Shown here: positions 45,101 to 53,082 of the stretch, one piece after another | How positions within the stretch are numbered: the stretch's first letter is position 1 | Layout of the letters: every line of letters begins with the position of its first letter | NCBI GenBank assembly: GCA_946185285.1 | Contig: CAMHIS010000005.1 | Span: forward strand, 1 to 62,379 | Source: an uncultured Prevotellaceae bacterium | GTDB taxonomy: Bacteria; Bacteroidota; Bacteroidia; Bacteroidales; Bacteroidaceae | Length of the DNA stretch: 62,379 nucleotides | Reading direction: 5' to 3' | The notes under the pieces: model-generated | Told to the model about the DNA's origin: nothing | The model's database searches: none | What the model saw: only the letters and a program-made list of their open reading frames with translations | Program-made: the position numbers and the translations under genes

Positions 45101-45516
45101 TACCAGAACGTGTCGCTGAACGTATAGATAAGCGCGCCCACCATGCCGGCGGCCTCGATGGCGATAAGCTTGGCGGTAGTCAGTTCGTCCCACTTGTTAA
45201 TCAGCAACCGTCGGGTGAGATGGGTGATTGACCAGAAGAGGAACAGAATACACGTTGCTGAAAGCAGGGCGCTCATGGTGTTTACCATATAGGCCACTTG
45301 CGTCGGGTCGCTGGCAAACTGCGAGAAAAGATTGGCAGTCAGCATGAAGAACGGTGCCCCGGGCGGGTGGCCTACTTCCAGACGGTAACCAGTGGTGATA
45401 AACTCCGGGCAGTCCCAGAACGAGGCTGTCGGTTCAATAGTGGAGCAATAGACGATGGCAGCCACCAAAAAGGCAAGCCACCCGCAGACGTTGTCCACAA
45501 TTCTGAATTGTTTCAT
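42184..45516 (-). CDS. DUF2723 membrane protein (GT117-like glycosyltransferase)
   Basis: This 1,110-residue membrane protein has about 12-14 helices in the first 700 residues. The N-terminal signature TIEPTASFWDCPEFITTGYRLEVGHPPGAP is typical of DUF2723, placed among GT-C fold glycosyltransferases related to protein O-mannosyltransferases. The acidic residue in the first loop (WDCPEF) would be catalytic. A large soluble C-terminal part with helical repeats (residues about 750-1110) lies after the last helix. In Bacteroidetes this family is thought to act in protein O-glycosylation or envelope sugar transfer. It is the first gene of a four-gene envelope operon with the deacetylase, has its own promoter at 45559-45566, and has a palindrome in its leader. 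Confidence 0.92.
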   Translation of the reverse strand: MKQFRIVDNVCGWLAFLVAAIVYCSTIEPTASFWDCPEFITTGYRLEVGHPPGAPFFMLTANLFSQFASDPTQVAYMVNTMSALLSATCILFLFWSITHLTRRLLINKWDELTTAKLIAIEAAGMVGALIYTFSDTFWYSAVEGEVYAYSSAFTAVVFWLILKWEDHADEPHSDRWLVLIMYMTGLSIGVHLLNLLCLPAIVLVWYYKRFPNANAKGSLIALLVSFALVAAVLYGVVPGIVTVGGWFELFFVNTLGMSFNTGLYVYILCLAAAVIWAIYETQTGGSELRQNIAFMLSVGLLGIPFYGYGWSAFIIGIVVLAVLWFILNRRYLPKGETKRVALISPRLKNTALLCMLMLMIGYSTYAVIVIRSDANPPMDQNSPEDIFTLGDYLGRDQYGQRPLFYGQAYTSQVKLEADGRYCKPVMSTGKPVWQRKEKATADEKDSYFIVRTKDEYKYAQNMLFPRMYDAGHAQDYESWMGGVSGTEVPYDRCGENVMVKVPSQIENIRFFLSYQCNWMYWRYFMWNFAGRQNDIQGHGELEHGNWLSGISFIDNARLGDQSQLPDELKENKGHNVFYCLPLLLGLIGLLWQSLRKGQKGIKQFWVVFFLFFMTGLAIVFYLNQTPVQPRERDYAYAGSFYAFAIWCGMGIAAIYDQLAKKLKKDYVGLAAVVGLVGLLVPIQMASQTWDDHDRSGRYTCRDFGQNYLMTLQQEGNPIIFTNGDNDTFPLWYNQDTEGVRTDARVCNLSYLQTDWYIDQMKRPAYDSPSVPISWERIEYCAGTNEYVQIDPSLKSQVLQLYAEQPEAARKQFGDEPFELKNILKYWVRSTNQDFHVIPTDTVYMTIDKEAVRKSGMMIQDSIPDRMVISLKGKSALYKGDLMMLEMIDQCNWTRPVYVATTVGSENYMNLGDNFIQEGLANRITPFTTKDTGLKNFDTQKTFENVTKRFKFGNVSQKGIYLDETVMRMCYTHRRLLSQLAMHLTAEGENQKAAQVLALSEKEIPTYNVPADFASGSLDMARAYVAIGQKDKAKTYVEELWKKSSQYMHWYCSLDAQRFAGSQRDCQMHLYILQMLSQIAENIDEKYGEQYVKQLETIFRTFEGKGGNLGY

Positions 45517-45528
45517 TTAAATTGTATA

Positions 45529-45544
45529 TTTTTAACGTTAAAAA
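45529..45544. promoter_or_regulatory. Perfect 16-bp palindrome in the DUF2723 leader
   Basis: TTTTTAACGTTAAAAA is a perfect palindrome between the -7 box (45559-45566) and the start codon (45516). Its centre is about 18 bp past the expected transcription start, where a bound dimer could block elongation. It could also be chance in AT-rich DNA. Confidence 0.4.
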
Positions 45545-45558
45545 TCTATTTCAGTCTG

Positions 45559-45566
45559 CAAAGGTA
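45559..45566 (-). promoter_or_regulatory. -7 promoter element for the DUF2723 operon
   Basis: CAAAGGTA reads TACCTTTG on the minus strand, a consensus -7 box 43 bp upstream of ATG 45516. The box lies just before the convergent-side end of the DedA-like gene (45580). Confidence 0.75.
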
Positions 45567-45579
45567 CGAAAAAGCCGTG

Positions 45580-46032
45580 TCAAATGAACAAACCGACGCC
45601 GTAAATTAAGATAATATAACGGAATATCTTGCCAAGGGTAATGGCGATGAAGGTTATGACGACGTTGGCCCGCATCAGTCCCAAGAGGATGGTGATGGCC
45701 GAGCCGAGGATGGGCAGGAAGGCAAAAAAGCCCATCCACGCCCCGCGTCCCGCCATGAACCGTTCGGCCCGGTCGAGGTCCTGCTTCTTGACGTGCAGGT
45801 ATTTCTCAAACCATTCCACCTTGCCCATTCGGCCCACGACGTAGTTTAGGGCTGAGCCGAGTACGTTGCCGATGGTGCCGTATAGTGCTAACTGCCACGG
45901 GTCAAGGCCGGTAGCCATAAGCGCGGCCATGACCATCTCACTGGAAAAGGGAAAGATGCTGCCCGCCAGGAAAGAGGCCAGGAGCATACCCCAGTAGCCG
46001 TAACCGGTCAGAAAGTCAATGATGGCATCCAT
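45580..46032 (-). CDS. DedA/YqaA-like SNARE-associated (VTT) membrane protein
   Basis: This 150-residue protein has four to five membrane segments. The motif GSIFPFSSEMVMAAL and the conserved GRxGAWMGFFAFLPILGS, with the Arg-Gly and FLP residues, mark the VTT/DedA family. Members act as lipid scramblases or transporters and support envelope integrity. Its start overlaps the end of the preceding membrane protein gene by 25 bp, so it is the third gene of the purD operon. It is shorter than typical DedA (about 200 residues) and matches the YqaA subgroup. Confidence 0.88.
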   Translation of the reverse strand: MDAIIDFLTGYGYWGMLLASFLAGSIFPFSSEMVMAALMATGLDPWQLALYGTIGNVLGSALNYVVGRMGKVEWFEKYLHVKKQDLDRAERFMAGRGAWMGFFAFLPILGSAITILLGLMRANVVITFIAITLGKIFRYIILIYGVGLFI

Positions 46033-46979
46033 AGGTTGAAGAGTGTCATCAGCAGGGCGACGGCACAGATGACGTGGAATGCAATATTGGTAATACGTGT
46101 GTAGGTGAGCGCCAGGAAGTGGCCGATGAGCGGCGACACGTTAATGATGAGTATGCGGATGAGCACGTCGTAGTGCTGTGGCTGGCTGATGATGAATATC
46201 GTTGTGAGCATCCACAACTGTATGAAACAGCCAAAGAGCATGCGGATGCGGATGCTGTCGGCCGATTTCTGACGCCAGTAGTGGACGGTTCCCGTAATGC
46301 CCAGGGCCACGACGAACACGAAAAGCAACAGCTCGTTGAGGCTGACTTGTTGGTAGGCGAAGGTTGTTCCGAAATCGGCCAGGGCCGTGAAGTGTGACCA
46401 AAGCAGGTCGATGCTGCCCTGGTAGGCCATGACGGGCAAGGCAAACCAATAGGGCGTCAGCAGTCCGAAGACGGATGCAAAGAATGTTCGCCAGCTGAGG
46501 GCGGTGAGTCGGAAATACATCATCGCCCAGAGCAGCGGCACGTAGAAGAGTATCTGTATAAAGACCGTACTGGCCAGTCCGATGCAGAGGAAGGCGTAGT
46601 AAGTCCAGCCCATCGAAAGCTTGTTCTGATAGCAGTGGAAGGCTGCTATGCAAGCGGCAATCATGCATAGCTGGACGATGGCACCGCCGAGTGAACTGAA
46701 CAGGAAGCAGCCCGCGCACATTAGTATGATGAACGAACAGGACACCGTGCGGCTGTAGATTCGGATAAGCGCGTTGCTGTTGTTCAGCACGACCATGAGA
46801 AAGGCCGAAATAAGAAAGCACGCAAACTGTGCCCAAGCACCTCGCAGCAGTTCTGCAGAGGTGATGGGTACGGTGGGAATGAGCAGTCCGCTGGCTATCC
46901 ACACGGTAATGGCATAGACCACCACCACCGTCAGCGTGAAACGGCTCTCCGCCACATGGTTCTGTGTGCGCTTGATCAC
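46008..46979 (-). CDS. Multi-spanning membrane protein of unknown function (323 aa)
   Basis: The protein has about nine to ten predicted membrane helices, a basic N-terminus (MIKRTQNHVAESR) and no motif I recognise. It starts with GTG at 46979, directly after an array of short repeats that fills the gap to purD, and its end overlaps the DedA-like gene by 25 bp. Genes of this type lie next to purD in other Bacteroidales as far as I recall, usually as hypothetical proteins. The conserved neighbourhood does not by itself show a function. Confidence 0.82.
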   Translation of the reverse strand: MIKRTQNHVAESRFTLTVVVVYAITVWIASGLLIPTVPITSAELLRGAWAQFACFLISAFLMVVLNNSNALIRIYSRTVSCSFIILMCAGCFLFSSLGGAIVQLCMIAACIAAFHCYQNKLSMGWTYYAFLCIGLASTVFIQILFYVPLLWAMMYFRLTALSWRTFFASVFGLLTPYWFALPVMAYQGSIDLLWSHFTALADFGTTFAYQQVSLNELLLFVFVVALGITGTVHYWRQKSADSIRIRMLFGCFIQLWMLTTIFIISQPQHYDVLIRILIINVSPLIGHFLALTYTRITNIAFHVICAVALLMTLFNLWMPSLTF

Positions 46980-47013
46980 TTTACCTTTTTACCTTTTTAC
47001 CTTTTTACCTTTA
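46980..47013 (-). repeat. Tandem TTTTTACC repeats between purD and the next gene
   Basis: Four near-identical copies of CTTTTTAC fill the entire gap. On the coding strand they read AAAAGGTA or AAAAAGGT and place purine-rich AAAGG tracts before the GTG start, so they could serve as ribosome-binding sequence. A matching array lies before the SPFH gene near 13180-13216. Confidence 0.75.
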
Positions 47014-48315
47014 CAGGTCGGCACCGATGTCGCGGCGGAAGTAGCGGTCTGTGAAGGTTATCTTCTGAGCTTCCGTGAACGATTTCTGGAGGGCCTCGGC
47101 CTTATCCTTGCCATAGCTGCTCACGGCGATGACGCGGCCGCCGTTGGTGACTACCATGCCATCTTTCAACGCTGTGCCGGCGTGGAAGACGATGGAGCCT
47201 TCAACTTTGTCGATGCCCGTGATTTCGTAGCCTTTCTTATACGCTTCGGGATAACCGCCGCTGACCAGCATGACGCAGACGGCAGCGCGCTCGTCGAACT
47301 CTACCTGATACTGGTCGAGGTTGCCGTTGGCTACGCCTTCGAACAGGTCGACGATGTCGGTCTTCAGGCGCAGCATGACGGTCTCGGTCTCAGGGTCGCC
47401 CATGCGGCAGTTGTACTCGATGACCTTCGGCTCACCGTCGCAGTTGATGAGTCCGAAGAAGATAAAGCCCTTATAGTCAATGCCTTCGGCAGCCAGGCCT
47501 TCGACGGTGGGGCGGATGATGCGGTCCTCGACCTTCTGCATCCACTCCTTCGTGGCAAAGGGAACGGGCGAGACGCTGCCCATACCGCCGGTGTTCAGAC
47601 CGGTGTCGCCCTCGCCGATGCGCTTGTAGTCCTTGGCTTCGGGCAGAATCTTGTAGTGACGGCCGTCGGTGAGCACGAAGACGGAGCACTCGATGCCGCT
47701 GAGGAACTCCTCGATGACGACGCGGCTGCTGGCATTGCCGAACATAGGAGAAGCCCCCCCTACTGCCCCCGAGGGGGCTTCTATACCAAGCATATCCTTG
47801 AGCGTATGCTTGGCCTCGTCGAGGGTTGGCAGGATGAGCACGCCCTTGCCGGCGCAGAGTCCGTCGGCCTTCAGCACGTAGGGCGGCTGGAGCGTTTCCA
47901 GGAAAGCCAGACCTTCCTGCAGGTGCTCGCCGTCGAACGTCTGGTACTGGGCGGTGGGGATGTTGTGGCGCTGCATGAAGCCCTTGGCGAAGTCCTTCGA
48001 GCCCTCGAGCACGGCACCGGCCTTCGACGGACCGATGACGGGGATATTAGCCGTCCGCTCGTCGGCCTTCAGGTTGTCGTAGATGCCCTTTACCAGCGGG
48101 TCTTCCGGTCCGACAACCACCATCTGTATGCCGTTGTCGGCCACGAACTGCTTGACGGCCTCGAAGTCGTCGGCCTTCATTGCCACGTTCTGGCCACACT
48201 CCGACGTGCCGGCGTTGCCTGGGGCAATATAGAGTTTCTCACACTTGGGGCTTTGGGCAATCTTCCATGCCAGGGCGTGCTCACGGCCGCCGCTGCCTAA
48301 CAGTAGTATCTTCAT
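47011..48315 (-). CDS. purD: Phosphoribosylamine-glycine ligase PurD
   Basis: PurD (GARS) catalyses the second step of purine synthesis, joining phosphoribosylamine and glycine with ATP. The 434-residue protein shows [12 protein letters not shown] at the N-terminus, the ATP-grasp segments [13 protein letters not shown] and [20 protein letters not shown], and [10 protein letters not shown] with the metal ligands. It carries about 12 extra residues ([13 protein letters not shown], near 177-189) between LKDML and [14 protein letters not shown], where known PurD proteins have a short loop. The DNA there is a GC-rich palindrome. The rest is standard and should be functional. It has its own promoter and is followed by two membrane protein genes. 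Confidence 0.96.
   Translation of the reverse strand: MKILLLGSGGREHALAWKIAQSPKCEKLYIAPGNAGTSECGQNVAMKADDFEAVKQFVADNGIQMVVVGPEDPLVKGIYDNLKADERTANIPVIGPSKAGAVLEGSKDFAKGFMQRHNIPTAQYQTFDGEHLQEGLAFLETLQPPYVLKADGLCAGKGVLILPTLDEAKHTLKDMLGIEAPSGAVGGASPMFGNASSRVVIEEFLSGIECSVFVLTDGRHYKILPEAKDYKRIGEGDTGLNTGGMGSVSPVPFATKEWMQKVEDRIIRPTVEGLAAEGIDYKGFIFFGLINCDGEPKVIEYNCRMGDPETETVMLRLKTDIVDLFEGVANGNLDQYQVEFDERAAVCVMLVSGGYPEAYKKGYEITGIDKVEGSIVFHAGTALKDGMVVTNGGRVIAVSSYGKDKAEALQKSFTEAQKITFTDRYFRRDIGADL
47750..47781. repeat. In-frame GC-rich palindrome in purD
   Basis: GAAGCCCCC (47750-47758) and GGGGGCTTC (47773-47781) form a perfect 9-bp inverted repeat with a 14-nt loop that is itself C-rich. It encodes EAPSGAVGG in the ATP-grasp domain. 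The core sequence differs from the CCCCTCCC type, but size, composition and in-frame placement are alike. Confidence 0.8.
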
Positions 48316-48345
48316 ACCTTTCTAATTTTATATGCTTTGCGGCTG

Positions 48346-48353
48346 CAAAGTTA
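48346..48353 (-). promoter_or_regulatory. -7 promoter element of purD
   Basis: CAAAGTTA reads TAACTTTG on the minus strand, 31 bp upstream of ATG 48315. No purine riboswitch-like fold is apparent in this short leader. Confidence 0.7.
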
Positions 48354-48383
48354 CAACTTTTTCTTTAAAAAGCAAGCAATTCC

Positions 48384-48414
48384 TTTGGAGATTCAAAAAT
48401 AATGCGTATCTTTG
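48384..48414 (+). promoter_or_regulatory. Promoter of the lipoprotein gene
   Basis: TTTG at 48384-48387 and TATCTTTG at 48407-48414 are 19 bp apart, a full match to the consensus. It fires divergently from purD and leaves a leader of about 48 nt. Confidence 0.85.
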
Positions 48415-48466
48415 CGCTTGTATATTCATCAATAACTTTATTTGTTCATTAAAAGTATTAGCTACT

Positions 48467-49075
48467 ATGAGAAAAGTATTATTTGGTTTCGCCATGATGG
48501 CAGTAGCCATTGCAATGCCATCGTGTGGAAACAAGAGTGCTGCAAATGGCGCAGACTCTACGGCTGAAGCCGGGGACCAGCCAGAACGTGTGGGAACTAT
48601 GCTTCAATTATGCAACGAAACCTATGAGGGTGATTCTCTGATGATTTCTGCTGATTTCTGGTATCCAGAGGATGCCGGAGTAAAGGAAGCAGAAGTGTTC
48701 GGGTCTTTCTATGCCAGGAAAACACTTGTTGACTCAGCCAATAACGTTAAGATGGAGATATACCTCCAAGAGAGCAGCGCATATCCGAATCATAAAGAAG
48801 TTGCTGCCAAGGACAATCCGGATACGTACAAGGAGTTTAAGATAGGAGAATACGATGCCTATGCTTATGAAAGTGTAAGGTCGTACTATCTGACAATTCT
48901 CTTAGAGAACATTTCTGAAACAACCGACCGTTTCATCGATATTCAGATTAAGCAGATCAGTAGTACGAGCGATTTGCCTGGCGGTAAGGATTACTTCGAC
49001 CAGGAGAGGGGAAAGGCAATCATCAACTCGCTGCGTTATAACGGTGTAGTAGCAAGGACCGTAGATTTCAAATAG
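48467..49075 (+). CDS. Lipoprotein of unknown function (202 aa)
   Basis: The signal sequence MRKVLFGFAMMAVAIAMPSCGNKS ends in a lipobox (MPSC), followed by an acidic linker (ADSTAEAGDQPE). The linker agrees with Bacteroidetes lipoprotein export signals rich in Asp/Glu after the cysteine, which can send lipoproteins to the cell surface. The mature part is a single beta-rich domain without recognised motifs. The start is ATG 48467, placed after a full promoter; upstream in-frame codons precede the promoter. The signal and first mature residues closely resemble those of the lipoprotein at 60177, though the bodies differ. Confidence 0.85.
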   Translation: MRKVLFGFAMMAVAIAMPSCGNKSAANGADSTAEAGDQPERVGTMLQLCNETYEGDSLMISADFWYPEDAGVKEAEVFGSFYARKTLVDSANNVKMEIYLQESSAYPNHKEVAAKDNPDTYKEFKIGEYDAYAYESVRSYYLTILLENISETTDRFIDIQIKQISSTSDLPGGKDYFDQERGKAIINSLRYNGVVARTVDFK

Positions 49076-49128
49076 TCATTGACATCTGATAAATCTGTGC
49101 GTCCTGATTTATATTTGTGGCTACTCTC

Positions 49129-49198
49129 AACAAAGATTTAAAGATTAAAAAGATTTTCTCTGGGTGCGAATAATCTTGTAAATCTTTAAATCTTTGTT
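49129..49198. terminator. AT-rich 18-bp inverted repeat between convergent genes
   Basis: AACAAAGATTTAAAGATT at 49129-49146 is perfectly repeated in inverse at 49181-49198 around a 34-nt loop. It lies between the lipoprotein gene and the convergent peptidase gene and could end both transcripts. The rest of the 237-bp gap holds nothing else that I can identify. Confidence 0.6.
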
Positions 49199-49312
49199 CT
49201 TTGACCCACCCAAATTCTTGTATAACCTACTCCCCGCATTCAGCGGCGTAGTCAAACGAATCATTTGACGCTGCAAATATGCAAACATTCTTTTAAGGCC
49301 AGCGAATCTGTC

Positions 49313-51484
49313 TTATTTCAGGTAGTCTTCAAAGTATTGGGTGATGCGCTCATGCAGATGGACTGAGGCGTGACCGCGCATGTTGTGCTCCTCGCCGGGG
49401 TAGGCGAAGAAGTCGGGCTGCGTGCCGGCCTTGATGCAGGCATCAAGGAACGACAGACAGTGCTGCGGCACGACGGTGCGGTCGTTATAGCCGGTGATAA
49501 TCTGGAGCTTGCCCTTCAGGTTCTTGGCCTGCGGGATGAGGCTGCACTTCTCGTAGCCCTCGGGGTTCTGCTGCGGGGTGTCCATATAGCGCTCGCCGTA
49601 CATCACCTCGTAGAACTTCCAGTCGATGACCGGGCCGCCGGCCACGCCCACCTTGAACACGTCGGGATAGTGGGTCATCAGCGAGATGGTCATAAAACCG
49701 CCGTACGACCAGCCGTGGACGCCGAGGCGGCTTATATCGACGTAGGGCAGCGTGCGCAGATAGTCGACACCCTTCATCTGGTCCTTCATCTCCACCTGGC
49801 CGAGTTGCCGGAAGGTGGCCTGCTCGAAGTCGCGGCCACGGTTCTCGGAGCCACGGTTGTCGAGGATGAAGACGATGTAGCCCTTCTGGGCCATATATGT
49901 CTCCCACGAGCGGCTGGCCCAGTGCCACGAGGCTTCCACGTTGTGTGCGTGTGGCCCGCCGTAGACATAGACCACCGTCGGGTATTTCTTTGCGGGGTCG
50001 AAGTCGTGGGGCTTCACCATGCGGTAGTAGAGGTCGGTCACGCCGTCGGCCGCCTTGATGCTGCCACACTCGAAGATGGGCTGCTGGTAGTCGGCCCAGG
50101 GGTCGTCGGCAGTGAGCAGGCGCACGCTCTTCTGCTTGTTGACATCGACAATGTCGATGCAGCGCGGCGTGGTGGGCGTGGTGAAGCGGTCGATGATGTA
50201 GTTGCCCGAGGGCGACAACACGCCACGGTGTACGCCGTCGGTGCTCTCGAGGGCCTTGATCTGCCCGCTTGTCACGTTGACGCTATAGAGTCGGCGGTGC
50301 AGGGGGTGCTCCTTGTTGGCCGCGAAAACGATGCTCTTCGTCTTCTGGTTGAAGCCTAACACGTCGAGTACCACCCACTGGCCTTTGGTAATCTGCTTCA
50401 CCTGCTCGCCCTTTATATTATATAGGTATAGGTGGTTGTAGCCGTCGCGCTGGCTCTGCAGGATGAAGAGGTTGCTGTCCCACGGCAGGAACTGTATGGG
50501 GTGGAGCGGCTCCACGTACTTGTCGCTGGTCTCGCGGCAGAGCTGGTATTCGCGCTTGCCGGTTTCAGCATCGTAGCTGACGAGGCGGCAGTCGTTCTGG
50601 TCGCGGTTCAGCTCCTGCAGGAAGATGTGCTTCGAGTCGGGGCTCCAGGCCAGGTTGGTGAAGTAGCAGGGTTGCTGCAACGCTGTTGCAGCATAGTCGA
50701 CAGCGGGGGTCTGGAGGTAGACGGTCTTCTGTGTGCGCAGGTCGTAGACGCCGATGGTGACGACGTGGGTATTGGTGCCGGCCATCGGGTACTTGTCGGG
50801 CTCGTAGGCGGCGGTGCGGGGGTAGATGTCTACCTGCGGATAGTCGGTGACCATCGACTGGTCCATGCGGTAGAAGGCCAGCCGCTGGCCGTCGGGGCTC
50901 CAGAAGGTGCCCTTCGTGATGCCGAACTCGTCGCGGTGGACGCTCTGTCCATAGACAACCTCGCGCGAGCCGTCGGTGGTCAGCTGGTGCTTCTTGCCTT
51001 GACCGTCAGCTATATACAACTGGTGGTCTTCCACGTATGCCGTAGCCCTGCTGGCGCTGTTCCAGTCGTTAGCGGTCTGGCCTGAGATGCTGTCCTGCCA
51101 AACCGTCTTCTTCGCCTTGAAGTCGACCAGGATGTAGGCCTTGCGGTTGCCCACGGCCACGAGCGGCTTGTCGGGGTAGGGGAAGGTGGCGTTCATCAGG
51201 TGGCGCACATAGCGCACGCTGTCGTCGCTCTGAGCCCACTTGTTGATGTCGTCGAGCGTAAACAGCAGGCGCTTCTTGCCCGTCTTCACGTCGATGGTGT
51301 AGCACTCCTCAACGTCGGTCTGCACGAGCTGGTCGCCCCACCATGTGAGAAACATGTTCTTGGGCTGCAGATTGGCGTAGTTGTTGCCGCCGAAGTTCAG
51401 GTCTTCAAGTGTGAAAAGCTTGTCTTGCGCTGTCATTGATAGTGCCAGTGTTAACGACAGAAGCAGTGCCTTAATCCTCGTCAT
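49313..51484 (-). CDS. Secreted dipeptidyl peptidase IV-type S9 peptidase
   Basis: The protein has about 723 residues: signal peptide MTRIKALLLSLTLALSMTAQ, an eight-bladed DPP-IV N-terminal propeller (for example FWSPDGQRLAFYRMDQS and SPDSKHIFLQELNRDQ), and a catalytic domain. The catalytic domain has the Ser in GWSYGGFM near residue 593, Asp in GYNDRTVVP near 667 and His in EEHNM near 700. It should release X-Pro or similar dipeptides in the periplasm. I start it at ATG 51484, where a signal peptide begins; the frame upstream is the shadow of the neighbouring gene's repetitive tail. It overlaps the RNA methyltransferase gene by 14 bp and is probably co-transcribed with it. Confidence 0.93.
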   Translation of the reverse strand: MTRIKALLLSLTLALSMTAQDKLFTLEDLNFGGNNYANLQPKNMFLTWWGDQLVQTDVEECYTIDVKTGKKRLLFTLDDINKWAQSDDSVRYVRHLMNATFPYPDKPLVAVGNRKAYILVDFKAKKTVWQDSISGQTANDWNSASRATAYVEDHQLYIADGQGKKHQLTTDGSREVVYGQSVHRDEFGITKGTFWSPDGQRLAFYRMDQSMVTDYPQVDIYPRTAAYEPDKYPMAGTNTHVVTIGVYDLRTQKTVYLQTPAVDYAATALQQPCYFTNLAWSPDSKHIFLQELNRDQNDCRLVSYDAETGKREYQLCRETSDKYVEPLHPIQFLPWDSNLFILQSQRDGYNHLYLYNIKGEQVKQITKGQWVVLDVLGFNQKTKSIVFAANKEHPLHRRLYSVNVTSGQIKALESTDGVHRGVLSPSGNYIIDRFTTPTTPRCIDIVDVNKQKSVRLLTADDPWADYQQPIFECGSIKAADGVTDLYYRMVKPHDFDPAKKYPTVVYVYGGPHAHNVEASWHWASRSWETYMAQKGYIVFILDNRGSENRGRDFEQATFRQLGQVEMKDQMKGVDYLRTLPYVDISRLGVHGWSYGGFMTISLMTHYPDVFKVGVAGGPVIDWKFYEVMYGERYMDTPQQNPEGYEKCSLIPQAKNLKGKLQIITGYNDRTVVPQHCLSFLDACIKAGTQPDFFAYPGEEHNMRGHASVHLHERITQYFEDYLK

Positions 51485-52970
51485 CGTTGTTGAATTTGTT
51501 ACGTTTCTTGCCAAAGTCACGCTTGTCGGGGCGACCGTTACGAGTGGGCTTCCCAGGCCTTCCTGAGAATCCGGCTTTTCTTGAGAATCCGGCTTTCCCA
51601 GAGGATCCGGGTCTTTCTGGCCTTTCCGGTCTTCCGCTTCTCCGGGGCTTCTCCTCGAACATATCGTCGTGGCGGTGGAAGGTGAACGAACGGATGTCGG
51701 CATCCTCGTTCTCCTCCTGCTCCTCCAAGCGCTGCTTGAAGTCGCGGTGCTTCTTGAAGCGGTGCTTCTCGGCCATCTGGCGCTTCTCCTCGTCGCTCTT
51801 CACCTGTCCGCCCTCAGAGCGGAAAACCTTCATCTTGCCATCGAACATCTGGTACTTGCGGAACTCGCACTCCAAGGAGCCGTTGTACAGCGGAATCTTG
51901 ATTGAGGGCTTCAGGCCAATCTGGTCGAAGCACTCCTCGCGGTAGCTGAGCACCCAGGCATCGTTACCCGTGAACTCATGCTTCAGCCGTTCGCCAATCA
52001 TCTTATAGGTACCCAGCAGGTCGGGCGTGGAGATGCGCTCGCCGTAGGGCGGGTTGGTCACGATGATGCTCTTCTCGCTGGGCTGCTTGAAGTCCTTGAA
52101 GTCCTGCTGCTCAATGGTGATGCTGGCCGACAGTCCGGCTGCCTGGACGTTGCGGCGGGCGGTGTTGACGGCCTTCGGGTCGATGTCGTAGCCGTAGAAG
52201 TGGCACTTGACGTCCTCCTTCTCGTTCTCCTCACAGTCGTTGTATATGCGGTCGAAGAGGTCGGCGTCAAAGTCGGGCCACTTCTCGAAGGCATACTCCT
52301 TGCGGAACAGACCCGGGGCCATGTTGTGGGCAATGAGGGCCGCCTCGATGAGCAGTGTGCCCGAGCCGCACATGGGGTCGATGAAGTCGGTGTCGCCCTG
52401 CCAGCCCGTCAGCATGATCATGCCGGCAGCGAGCACCTCGTTCAGCGGAGCCTCCATCGTCTCCTGACGGTAACCGCGGCGGTGCAGTGACTCGCCGCTG
52501 CTGTCGAGCGACAGCGTGCAGTGGTCCTCAGCCACGTGGATGTGCAGCCGCAGGTCGGGGTTGGCCACCGAGATGTTGGGGCGGTTGCCCGTCTTCTCGC
52601 GGAACTGGTCGACGATGGCGTCCTTCACCTTGTAGCTGACGAACTTCGAGTGGCGGAACTCCTCGGAGAAGACGACGGCATCGACGGCAAAGGTCTTGTC
52701 GTTGCCCAAGTACTCTGTCCAGTCAATCTTTCGGATTTGCTCATAAACGTCATCGGCACTCTTGGCCTTGAAGTGCCGTATGGGCTTTAGAATCTTGATG
52801 GCGGTGTGTAGCTGGAAGTTAGCACGGTACAGCAACTCCTTGTCGCCGGTGAACGACACCATGCGGCGTCCTATCTGTACGTTGTTAGCCCCCAGTCGGG
52901 TCAGTTCTTTCGCCAATACGGGCTCTAAGCCCATAAAAGTCTTGGCGATGATTTCGAATGTTTGTTCCAT
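51471..52970 (-). CDS. THUMP domain class I RNA methyltransferase (RlmL/YpsC-like)
   Basis: This 499-residue protein has a ferredoxin-like/THUMP domain (residues about 1-160) and a Rossmann methyltransferase. The SAM motif is DPMCGSGTLLIEAA near 200 and the catalytic N-P-P-Y motif IVTNPPYGER near 305. The family makes m2G in 23S rRNA. Only the RlmL-type half is present, as usual in Bacteroidetes. The last 70 residues are a low-complexity basic tail of GRPERP and GKAGF repeats, probably RNA-binding and disordered. The DNA encoding the tail contains short tandem repeats (AATCCGGCTTT). The gene is preceded by a promoter at 52999-53006 and overlaps the peptidase gene downstream. Confidence 0.93.
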   Translation of the reverse strand: MEQTFEIIAKTFMGLEPVLAKELTRLGANNVQIGRRMVSFTGDKELLYRANFQLHTAIKILKPIRHFKAKSADDVYEQIRKIDWTEYLGNDKTFAVDAVVFSEEFRHSKFVSYKVKDAIVDQFREKTGNRPNISVANPDLRLHIHVAEDHCTLSLDSSGESLHRRGYRQETMEAPLNEVLAAGMIMLTGWQGDTDFIDPMCGSGTLLIEAALIAHNMAPGLFRKEYAFEKWPDFDADLFDRIYNDCEENEKEDVKCHFYGYDIDPKAVNTARRNVQAAGLSASITIEQQDFKDFKQPSEKSIIVTNPPYGERISTPDLLGTYKMIGERLKHEFTGNDAWVLSYREECFDQIGLKPSIKIPLYNGSLECEFRKYQMFDGKMKVFRSEGGQVKSDEEKRQMAEKHRFKKHRDFKQRLEEQEENEDADIRSFTFHRHDDMFEEKPRRSGRPERPERPGSSGKAGFSRKAGFSGRPGKPTRNGRPDKRDFGKKRNKFNNDDED

Positions 52971-52998
52971 TAAATAATAAAATACGTATTTCGGGCGA

Positions 52999-53006
52999 CA
53001 AAGTTA
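52999..53006 (-). promoter_or_regulatory. -7 promoter element of the RNA methyltransferase gene
   Basis: CAAAGTTA reads TAACTTTG on the minus strand, 29 bp upstream of ATG 52970. The divergent plus-strand box lies 64 bp away. Confidence 0.7.
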
Positions 53007-53069
53007 CAATAAAAACAACACAAAAACAAAATAAATCCCAAAATAATTTCCAAATTCAAAATAATTATG

Positions 53070-53077
53070 TAATTTTG
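53070..53077 (+). promoter_or_regulatory. -7 promoter element of the histidine kinase gene
   Basis: TAATTTTG ends five bases before ATG 53083. The message would be leaderless from that start, or have a leader of about 18 nt if ATG 53101 is used. Confidence 0.7.
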
Positions 53078-53082
53078 CGCTG

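Noticed and set aside
51485..51703. N-terminal extension of the second S9 peptidase
   Set aside because: It is the out-of-frame reading of the repetitive tail of the RNA methyltransferase; the signal peptide begins at 51484.
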